From assembly GCA_016293615.1 (NCBI GenBank), contig JAEDDX010000074.1:1-11553 (forward strand): a stretch of 11,553 nucleotides of DNA, read 5' to 3'. This document shows positions 5,841 to 11,553 of the stretch, one piece after another. The notes beneath the pieces are model-generated. The model had not been told where the DNA came from. It saw nothing but the letters and a program-made list of their open reading frames with translations, and searched no databases. Position numbers and translations under genes: made by a program. This stretch comes from Acetatifactor sp. (GTDB lineage Bacteria > Bacillota > Clostridia > Lachnospirales > Lachnospiraceae). Numbering within the stretch: position 1 is the first letter of the stretch; every line of letters begins with the position of its first letter.

Positions 5841-6531
5841 CCGTATGAAAGAATCTTCTGCTCTTTCTGCGCAGAAGTTCGTCCATCTTCCGGTAATAGG
5901 CCTCATCCCGCTCTCTGCACAGACGGTCCCTCTCCTCTTCCCGCTCCTCCTGCGCACGGAACTGATAATCCAGCTCCTTTACAACGCTGTTCCGGATTTC
6001 CTGACACAAATGTCGGTTGTTTTCCTGCAGAGCCTCCTGCATCATCTGCTGGAACAGCCATTGCAGCCTCTTAAGCTTGTCGTCCCTCGCATCTTCTGCC
6101 GGTTCGGCAGTTTTCACAATGTCAATTGCCATCACAGGCGCCTCCTGCCTGCCTTCCGGATTCTCTGCCTCTTTTCCCTGCTCACAGGCATCCTCGCTGA
6201 TTTGCCTTGCGATCTCTTCTTCCGCGGGCAATTCCTCGTAGCGAATCCCCTCTTTGGTCTTGGCGGCCACATTCGCCTCCGAAGCTTTTGGCTGCTCCAG
6301 CCTGTCCAGCTTACCGTTTCTTAGAATCATCTTAATCGCTTTCAATTGCAGTCCCCTCTCTTTCAGCTCCTTGATCTGTTTCAACTGTTTTATATCCTCT
6401 TTCGTATAGTATCTGTGTCCCAGCTCGTTTCGTTTGATTTCCAGGTGAAGTTCATCCTCCCAGTATCTGAGCACATGGCTCTCCACCTCGATTTCTTTTG
6501 CAGCATCTGAAATCAAAATCATTTCCCCCAT
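5815..6531 (-). CDS. MerR-type DNA-binding protein with a long charged coiled-coil tail
   Basis: 238 residues from the ATG at 6531, chosen because AAAGGAG lies 5 bases upstream; the ATG at 6549 would put that site inside the gene. Residues about 5-75 are a MerR winged helix-turn-helix: ISDAAKEIEVESHVLRYWEDE (helix-turn-helix with the RYWE signature), GHRYYTKEDIKQL (wing), and ELKERGLQLKAIKMIL. Residues 76-150 are acidic and low complexity. Residues about 150-225 are rich in E, R, Q and K with spaced L (KLKRLQWLFQQMMQEALQE, then REEERDRLCRERDE), probably a coiled coil, followed by a basic tail RRKSRRFFHTDKKRKG. There is no ligand or metal domain such as conserved cysteines. This layout recalls RacA, the chromosome-anchoring protein of Bacillus sporulation, but I cannot show homology. 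It may be a structural DNA binder or a transcription regulator. It sits downstream of dnaB beyond a terminator. Confidence 0.85.
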   Translation of the reverse strand: MGEMILISDAAKEIEVESHVLRYWEDELHLEIKRNELGHRYYTKEDIKQLKQIKELKERGLQLKAIKMILRNGKLDRLEQPKASEANVAAKTKEGIRYEELPAEEEIARQISEDACEQGKEAENPEGRQEAPVMAIDIVKTAEPAEDARDDKLKRLQWLFQQMMQEALQENNRHLCQEIRNSVVKELDYQFRAQEEREEERDRLCRERDEAYYRKMDELLRRKSRRFFHTDKKRKGAS

Positions 6532-6579
6532 GGGTACTCCTTTCTGCATAGTAGGTATTGATTCTCCCTACGCTCGGGT

Positions 6580-6634
6580 GAAACCAAATGGTTGCTTCCC
6601 GGGCGAAGCAACGCTTCGCCCTGCGCTTGGTTTC
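6580..6634. repeat. Nested inverted repeats with mutually exclusive stems upstream of the MerR-like gene
   Basis: Outer arms GAAACCAA (6580-6587) and TTGGTTTC (6627-6634) enclose a core stem GGGCGAAGC (6601-6609) with GCTTCGCCC (6613-6621), loop AAC. A competing stem, GTTGCTTC (6591-6598) with GAAGCAAC (6605-6612), shares bases with the core, so only one can form. No T-run follows on either strand, so it is not a plain terminator. It lies in the presumed leader of the MerR-like gene; a leader switch, protein-binding site or small mobile palindromic element are all possible. Confidence 0.65.
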
Positions 6635-6647
6635 CTTCCTCGCTACA

Positions 6648-6683
6648 CAATAAAAGAGAATGGGCGGTCTGCTCATTCTCTTT
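6648..6683 (-). terminator. Intrinsic terminator of the gdpP-rplI-dnaB operon
   Basis: On the minus strand, AAAGAGAATG (6683-6674) pairs with CATTCTCTTT (6662-6653) around an 11-base loop, and the read continues as TATTGT. It starts 13 bases after the dnaB stop codon, so the MerR-like gene is probably expressed separately. Confidence 0.8.
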
Positions 6684-6696
6684 CGTAAACATTTGC

Positions 6697-8040
6697 TTAA
6701 TTCTCTTTTTTCTTGTGTTCCAGGTTTGCGAATTTAGTGTACTCCGGCAGCCAGGCAAGCTCAACGGTTCCGATGGGGCCGTTTCTCTGCTTCGCAATAA
6801 TCACTTCGGAGATACCCTTTTTCTCAGACTCGTGATTGTAATAGTCGTCACGATACAAAAACATAACCACATCCGCATCCTGCTCGATCGCTCCGGATTC
6901 ACGGAGGTCGGAAAGCATCGGTCTGTGGTCCGGTCTCTGTTCCACCGCACGGGACAGCTGGGAAAGCGCAACCACCGGGACATTCAGTTCTCTGGCAAGT
7001 GCTTTCAGGGATCTGGAGATCTCCGAGATCTCCTGCTGTCTGGACTCACTGCGGCCGCTTCCCGTCATCAGCTGCAGATAATCAATCATAATGATGGAAA
7101 GGTTATGCTCCAGCTTGTATTTCCTGCACTTGGAGCGAAGCTCGGAGATGCTGATACCGGGCGTATCGTCAATGATCAGATTGGACTTGCCGATGACTCC
7201 TGCACTCTCGATCAGACGCTCCCACTCCTGATCGTTGAGCTGACCGGTTCGAAGCTTCTGGGCATCCACGTTGGACTCCAGGGAAAACATACGGTTCACC
7301 AGCTGCTCCTTACTCATTTCCAGGCTGAACAGGGCGACCGTCAGATTTTTCTTAAAGGCCATATACTGCGCCAGATTCAGCTCAAACGCAGTCTTACCCA
7401 TAGAGGGACGGGCTGCTACCAGAATCAGGTCTGAGGGCTGCATACCGGCCGTACGGTAGTCCAGATCAATAAAGCCTGTCGGTATGCCGGTAACGCTTCC
7501 TTTGGTCTTGGACGCCTTCTCGATCTTGTCGATGGCATTCATAACGACCTGGCGCACCGGAACAAACTCCTCCGTATTGCGCTTCTGTACCAGCTGGAAC
7601 ACACGCTTCTCCGTGTCCTCGAGAATAAACTCCAGCGATTCCTTTCCCACATAGCAGGTATTGGCAATCTCCTCGTTCAGGCGGATCAGCCGCCTCAGCG
7701 TCGATTTTTCAGCCACAATATTGGCATAGTACTTAATGTTTGCAGAGGTCGGGACCGCATCCAGCAGAGCCTTCACATATCCGAGGTCGCTGATCTCGGG
7801 CGGGACATCCTTTTCCTTCAGTTTATTCTGCAGCGTAATCAGATCCACGGGACTTCCGGCATCATGCAGCTCTACCATGGTCTCAAACAGAATGCCGTAC
7901 TGTCTGTTATAAAAGTCTTCCGCGGTAATGATTTCCGATGCCACAACAATGGCCTCACGATCCATGATCATTGAGCCGATGACGCACTGCTCCGCTTCAT
8001 CGCTGTGAGGCATGCTTCTCTTAACTATATTTTCTTCCAT
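6697..8040 (-). CDS. dnaB: Replicative DNA helicase DnaB
   Basis: 447 residues, normal for the family. It is the hexameric ATP-driven helicase at the replication fork. N-terminal domain about 10-150 (SDEAEQCVIGSMIMDREA), linker, then a RecA-like C-terminal domain from about 180: TGIPTGFIDLDYRTAGMQPSDL, Walker A ARPSMGKTAF (210-219), SLEMSKEQL (239-247), Walker B IIMIDYLQL (316-324), SQLSRAVEQRPDHRPMLSDLRESG, and the arginine-finger segment KQRNGPIG. The start ATG at 8040 has GGTGA 6 bases upstream and matches the usual DnaB N-terminus. No intein or insertion is present. It lies 51 bases after rplI and is last in a gdpP-rplI-dnaB operon, an order common in Firmicutes (named dnaC in Bacillus subtilis). 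Confidence 0.98.
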   Translation of the reverse strand: MEENIVKRSMPHSDEAEQCVIGSMIMDREAIVVASEIITAEDFYNRQYGILFETMVELHDAGSPVDLITLQNKLKEKDVPPEISDLGYVKALLDAVPTSANIKYYANIVAEKSTLRRLIRLNEEIANTCYVGKESLEFILEDTEKRVFQLVQKRNTEEFVPVRQVVMNAIDKIEKASKTKGSVTGIPTGFIDLDYRTAGMQPSDLILVAARPSMGKTAFELNLAQYMAFKKNLTVALFSLEMSKEQLVNRMFSLESNVDAQKLRTGQLNDQEWERLIESAGVIGKSNLIIDDTPGISISELRSKCRKYKLEHNLSIIMIDYLQLMTGSGRSESRQQEISEISRSLKALARELNVPVVALSQLSRAVEQRPDHRPMLSDLRESGAIEQDADVVMFLYRDDYYNHESEKKGISEVIIAKQRNGPIGTVELAWLPEYTKFANLEHKKKEN

Positions 8041-8091
8041 GATTTCACCAAAGTATCTCTGTGCTCATATCAACGATGATCAACAACCGTC

Positions 8092-8538
8092 CTATGCCTC
8101 GGCAACCTTCACCGTCAGTTTCGCAGTCACCTGGGGATGCAGCTTCACAGGGACTTCCACACTGCCAAACGCCCTGAGATGATCCTCCAGCAGAATTTTC
8201 TTCTTATCGATATCGATATTGTACTGCTCCTTCAATGCGGAGGCAATTTCCTTGGTGGAGACGGAGCCGAAGGTCTTACCGCCTTCGCCTGCCTTGATCT
8301 TCACAACCACAGTCTTGGACTCAAGCTCCTTTCCGAGAGCCTGTGCCGCCTCGAGGATCTCCTTCGCACGCTTCTCATCATTTGCCTTCTGAAGCTTCAG
8401 ATCATTCAGATTCTTAGGAGTCGCCTCAACCCCGATCTTTTTCGGCAGGATGCAGTTTCTGGCGAAGCCTTCGCTCACCTCAACGATAGCGCCTTTTTTG
8501 CCGAGTTTTTTATCGTCCTGTAACAAAATCACTTTCAT
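8092..8538 (-). CDS. rplI: 50S ribosomal protein L9
   Basis: 148 residues, standard length. It binds 23S rRNA near the base of the L1 stalk. The N-terminal globular domain (MKVILLQDDKKLGKKGAIVEVSEGFARN) leads to a long connecting helix rich in A, K and E (about 41-75) and the C-terminal domain (AGEGGKTFGSVSTKEIASAL, then HLRAFGSVEVPVKLHPQV). The position after FARN, normally aromatic in L9, is cysteine here (FARNCILP), a mild oddity. It has AGAGGA about 9 bases upstream and begins 22 bases after gdpP, so the two are co-transcribed. Confidence 0.98.
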   Translation of the reverse strand: MKVILLQDDKKLGKKGAIVEVSEGFARNCILPKKIGVEATPKNLNDLKLQKANDEKRAKEILEAAQALGKELESKTVVVKIKAGEGGKTFGSVSTKEIASALKEQYNIDIDKKKILLEDHLRAFGSVEVPVKLHPQVTAKLTVKVAEA

Positions 8539-8560
8539 GGTTCTAATCCTCTCTTTCGTT

Positions 8561-10612
8561 TTAAATCTCGTGATTCTCCAGCATGGTATCGATGGTATCC
8601 TTCAAGGCACCAATGGCCTCAATGATCCCAACGCCTTCCATCTGACACGCCGCGGTACTCAAATGTCCGCCGCCGCCCATTCTTTCCATGATGATCTGCA
8701 CATTCACTTCATCGATGGAACGGGCACTGATATAGATCTTGCTCTGATAATCAGTCAGCACGAAGCTTGCCTTGATTCCCTTAATGTTCAGCAGTTCGTT
8801 GGCCGCCTGCGCACCGATGATGGGCGGATTCGGCAGATCGTCTGCCGTACAGACGGAAATGGCAAAGTCTGTTCTGTAGATCTCCGCCTGGCTGACTGCG
8901 TCTGCCTTCGCCTTGTAGGCAAAAGCGTCCTCCCGGAACAGCTTCCGTACACGGGTTACATCTGCACCGTTTCGACGCAGGAACGCTGCAGCTTCGAAGG
9001 TTCTGACACCGGTCTTGGTCATAAAGTTGTTGGTGTCCACCATGATTCCGGAATACAGACAGTCCGCCTCCTCCGAGCGGATCTTGATATTGTCAACAAT
9101 GTACTGCAGAATCTCGGAAACCATCTCGGAAGAGGAGGAAGCGTACGGTTCCACATAGGAAAGCGTCGCGCTCTCTATCGTCTCGGTTCCCTGTCTGTGG
9201 TGATCCAGCACGACAACGGACTTGCAGACCTTCAGCAGGTCGGGACACTCTGTAATCGACGGCTTATTCACATCCACAACTACGAGGACACAGTTGCCGC
9301 CGGCAAGATCCAGTGCCTGCTGCCCGGTAATGAGCATATCTTCACTGTACTCGGGGTTATTGTGAAACAAATCGACCATAGAGCCGATGGACGCGGGCAC
9401 CTCATTCAGTACGATATGAGCCTTTCTGCCAAGTGTCTGGGCGATACGATAAATACCGACTGCCGCGCCGAAGCTGTCGGAGTCCGGCATTCTGTGGCCC
9501 ATGACAAGTACAAGATCCTTCGCCGTGATGATCTCGCGCAGCGCATGTGCCTTCACGCGGGCCTTCACGCGGGTATTCTTCTCCACCTGCTGACTCTTGC
9601 CGCCGTAATAAATAACACTCTCCGGGGTCTTGATGACCGCCTGGTCACCGCCTCGTCCGAGAGCAAGGTCAATGGCGTTTCGTGCAAATTCATAATTCTG
9701 TGCATAGCTCAGTCCATCCACGCCGACTCCGATGCTGGTGGTGACCTTCATCTCGTTGCCGATGCTTACGGTCTTGACCTCCTCCAGGATGTCGAACCGA
9801 TTCTCCTGCAGCTGGGAAAGCGCTTTTTTCCTCATGATCACGAGATACTTGTCCTTCTCCAGCTTCTTGCAGATACCGTCGATGGCGAGAATATACTTAT
9901 TGATCTTTCGGTCGATCAAAGCGATCAAAAGAGATCTTCTGACCTCCTCGATACTCTCTAAGGCTTCCTCGTAGTTGTCCAGATAGATCATGCCGACCGC
10001 AAGACTCTGATCGTCCACTTCCTGCAGGGCAATGTGAAGTGCCGTCTCATCATACAGATAAACCGCGATCAGATAGCTGTCGTAGCCGTCCGCATCGATG
10101 ATGTCGCTGTGCCCCGCCATTTCTTTCAGGGAAACCTTGCGGAACTTGGCAATGTACACATTCCCTTCATACTCCAGTTCATACTGAGCCTCATCCATAC
10201 CATTGTCGTCGGGAAGCCTGTCCCTTGTCATCGAAGGGAACAGTCCCGTGAAGGATTTGCTGTACCCCTTCGGCTGATGCACCACCGCCTCAAATGACGC
10301 GTTGGTCCAGATCACCTTACCGGTGTCATCCAACAGCGCATATGGCAGGTCCATCTCCCGAAGCAGCTTCTTCTGGATCTGTCCGTATTCCGTCGCAAAA
10401 CTCACCAGTTCATTCATAATCAGCGGTTTGTTGAAGAAATACAGATACAGCGTGATTGCAAAATACAGTATCGTATATCCGGAAAGCAACAGTCCTGCAC
10501 GCAGGTCTACCATGAACATGGCCGCATCCACCACAAGCAGCAAAACGCCCAGATACAGGCTGATATGTATGAATGACTTTATATGACCTTTTAACTTTAT
10601 CCTTCTCTTCAT
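8561..10612 (-). CDS. gdpP: Cyclic-di-AMP phosphodiesterase GdpP (membrane, PAS, degenerate GGDEF, DHH/DHHA1)
   Basis: 683 residues; hydrolyses c-di-AMP, controlling potassium balance, cell wall stress and related traits. Two membrane helices at about 13-34 and 38-60; PAS-like region about 85-190 (YALLDDTGKVIWTNASFEAVV); degenerate GGDEF about 205-330 in which the signature is replaced (KLEKDKYLVIM), as expected for GdpP; DHH domain from about 365 with MGHRMPDSDSFGAA (H373, D377, D379), VVDVNKP (D447), VVLDHHRQ (D470-H472) and MVDTNNF (D526), the manganese-ligand set of this family; DHHA1 near the end with MGGGGH (645-650). All catalytic residues I can check are present. The start ATG at 10612 has GTGAGGTG upstream. 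First gene of the gdpP-rplI-dnaB operon. Confidence 0.97.
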   Translation of the reverse strand: MKRRIKLKGHIKSFIHISLYLGVLLLVVDAAMFMVDLRAGLLLSGYTILYFAITLYLYFFNKPLIMNELVSFATEYGQIQKKLLREMDLPYALLDDTGKVIWTNASFEAVVHQPKGYSKSFTGLFPSMTRDRLPDDNGMDEAQYELEYEGNVYIAKFRKVSLKEMAGHSDIIDADGYDSYLIAVYLYDETALHIALQEVDDQSLAVGMIYLDNYEEALESIEEVRRSLLIALIDRKINKYILAIDGICKKLEKDKYLVIMRKKALSQLQENRFDILEEVKTVSIGNEMKVTTSIGVGVDGLSYAQNYEFARNAIDLALGRGGDQAVIKTPESVIYYGGKSQQVEKNTRVKARVKAHALREIITAKDLVLVMGHRMPDSDSFGAAVGIYRIAQTLGRKAHIVLNEVPASIGSMVDLFHNNPEYSEDMLITGQQALDLAGGNCVLVVVDVNKPSITECPDLLKVCKSVVVLDHHRQGTETIESATLSYVEPYASSSSEMVSEILQYIVDNIKIRSEEADCLYSGIMVDTNNFMTKTGVRTFEAAAFLRRNGADVTRVRKLFREDAFAYKAKADAVSQAEIYRTDFAISVCTADDLPNPPIIGAQAANELLNIKGIKASFVLTDYQSKIYISARSIDEVNVQIIMERMGGGGHLSTAACQMEGVGIIEAIGALKDTIDTMLENHEI

Positions 10613-10667
10613 AAGCGCACCTCACGAAGACCATTCTGGTAAAAAGACTTTAAAACAATACAGAGAT

Positions 10668-10676
10668 ATTATAGCA
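10668..10676 (-). promoter_or_regulatory. Extended -10 promoter of gdpP
   Basis: Minus-strand TGCTATAAT (10676-10668): a perfect TATAAT with the extended TG-n element, about 55 bases before the gdpP start. The -35 region is weak (TGGTAA at 17-base spacing). Confidence 0.65.
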
Positions 10677-10764
10677 TAACACAACACGCATTACCACAAC
10701 TTAATTTGTTGAAACATGTAAGGTTTGGGAAAAAACTGTCTGCCGCGCGATTCAGAAATAGGAG

Positions 10765-10792
10765 TTACAAAAGAAAAAAACTGTGATATACT
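10765..10792 (+). promoter_or_regulatory. Promoter of the rightmost gene
   Basis: TTACAA (10765-10770), 16 bases, then TATACT (10787-10792) with an extended TGA element. The -10 lies within an inverted repeat, GTGAT-N8-ATCAC (10783-10800). It is about 30 bases before the start codon and divergent from the gdpP promoter. Apart from the two promoters I see nothing in this 210-base gap. Confidence 0.6.
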
Positions 10793-10822
10793 GTAATCAC
10801 GCCTAAGAAAGGAGCAAAACGA

Positions 10823-11553
10823 ATGAACGAAATGAACAGATCTGCCAGCATCACAAAGGAGAAAGTTCACTTCTATGTCCCCGATTTTTACAGCAATGCC
10901 GGACTCTATTGTATGCTTGCAGACTTTATAGAACATATCCCGCAGTGGTTCTTTGATGATTTCAAAATATCTGCAGCTTACGGTTCCTTCCCAAACTGTA
11001 TCTGGAACGGCGGCAGAGTCGGTTTTGGCGAGATCACCAGAACCACCATGGACAAAGTCATCCGGGAACTCAACAGCAGAGGCATCGCCGTCCGCTTTAC
11101 CTTCACGAATCCCCTGCTGGAAGAGAAGCATATGAGCGATACCTTTTCCAATATTTGTCTCGAAGCGGCAGACAACGGCATGAATGAGGTTCTGGTGAAT
11201 ACCCGGGTCATTGAAGACCATGTCAGGACCAATTACCCGAACTTTAAGATCATCTCTTCCACTACAAAATGCCTGAGAACCATTGAGGAAGTGGAGGCTG
11301 AACTGGATAAGGATTATTACCTTGTGGTACTGGATTCTTTCCTGAATAAGGACGAGCGAATTTTCACCTTGAAGAAACGTGACAAACTGGAGCTCCTTGT
11401 CGACCATGGCTGTATGTTCAGCTGTCCCAACAGTACGAGACATTACGAAGAACTCGGTCGTTCACAGCTGACTTTTTGTGAAACTAAGTTTGCCTGTCCC
11501 ACCGTAGTAAAAACATTTGAGGAAATCATGCAGGGACAGCACAGCATTTCCCG
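10823..11553 (+). CDS. Unrecognised protein, possibly U32-peptidase-like (UbiU-like) barrel, 3' end cut by window
   Basis: Open from the ATG at 10823 (AAAGGAG 8 bases upstream) to the window edge, 243 codons without a stop. Soluble, no signal peptide. The pattern of alternating strands and helices, with VGFGEITRTTMDKVIRELNSRG, IAVRFTFTNPLL, MNEVLVNTRVIEDH, DYYLVVLDSFLN and KLELLVDHGC, looks like a (beta/alpha) barrel of the U32/collagenase-like type. Cysteines C197 and C201 (GCMFSCPN) and C219 and C225 (FCETKFAC) are clustered near the visible end, as in U32-type proteins such as UbiU and UbiV that bind [4Fe-4S]. This family link is a memory-based inference, not a match I can prove. Function and length are unknown. 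It is expressed from its own promoter, divergent from gdpP. Confidence 0.75.
   Translation, partial: MNEMNRSASITKEKVHFYVPDFYSNAGLYCMLADFIEHIPQWFFDDFKISAAYGSFPNCIWNGGRVGFGEITRTTMDKVIRELNSRGIAVRFTFTNPLLEEKHMSDTFSNICLEAADNGMNEVLVNTRVIEDHVRTNYPNFKIISSTTKCLRTIEEVEAELDKDYYLVVLDSFLNKDERIFTLKKRDKLELLVDHGCMFSCPNSTRHYEELGRSQLTFCETKFACPTVVKTFEEIMQGQHSIS

Noticed and set aside
6592..7434. 280-codon plus-strand open frame opposite dnaB
   Set aside because: Shadow of the helicase gene and crosses the operon terminator and palindromes.
8450..9961. 503-codon plus-strand open frame opposite gdpP and rplI
   Set aside because: Antisense shadow of gdpP, whose catalytic motifs are intact; no family features.
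10691..11443. 250-codon minus-strand open frame at the right edge
   Set aside because: Opposite the plus-strand gene that has a good promoter, ribosome site and folded-protein-like sequence; the minus frame has none.
1..11553. CRISPR array, rRNA, tRNA, prophage or intact insertion sequence
   Set aside because: No regularly spaced repeats, no RNA gene signatures and no transposase, integrase or phage proteins seen on either strand.

Overview
The window looks like chromosomal DNA from an anaerobic low-to-mid GC Bacillota, most likely a Lachnospiraceae-type clostridium. The grounds are pyruvate formate-lyase (PFL) with its activase, a clostridial 2[4Fe-4S] ferredoxin, the Firmicutes gene order gdpP-rplI-dnaB, strong AGGAGG ribosome sites, and a LacI-sensor/GGDEF fusion of a type common in that family. 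The family assignment is inference from content, not from a database search.

Layout. (1) 1-2470, + strand: a PFL locus in three pieces. The large catalytic body lacks its N-terminus (cut by the window edge) and also lacks the C-terminal glycyl-radical domain. A 67-residue cysteine-containing protein follows, then an 80-residue protein that is the missing glycyl-radical domain, then a strong intrinsic terminator. (2) 2519-4405, - strand: a cytoplasmic diguanylate cyclase with a LacI-type ligand-binding domain, convergent with the PFL locus, with a sigma-A promoter overlapped by palindromes. (3) 4641-5840, + strand: pflA (PFL activase) from its own promoter, then a small ferredoxin from another good promoter, ending in a terminator. 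(4) 5815-6531, - strand: a MerR-type DNA-binding protein with a long charged, probably coiled-coil tail, preceded by nested inverted repeats. (5) 6648-10676, - strand: the housekeeping block gdpP (c-di-AMP phosphodiesterase), rplI (ribosomal protein L9), dnaB (replicative helicase) and a terminator. (6) 10764-11553, + strand: the start of an unrecognised, possibly U32-like protein with four clustered cysteines, running off the edge.

How the parts work together. PFL cleaves pyruvate with CoA to acetyl-CoA and formate, using a glycyl radical that PflA installs by radical-SAM chemistry and that oxygen destroys by cutting the backbone. Here the radical glycine is on a separate 80-residue polypeptide, so active enzyme should require assembly of body and radical subunit, and the damaged part could be replaced cheaply. 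This recalls the spare-part protein YfiD/GrcA, but here it appears obligatory. The intervening 67-residue protein resembles the first part of the radical subunit but has a CxxC-x6-C tail where the radical loop should be. A competitor, cap, assembly factor or redox sensor for the split enzyme is the most interesting hypothesis in this window. The ferredoxin after pflA is a plausible electron source for PflA.
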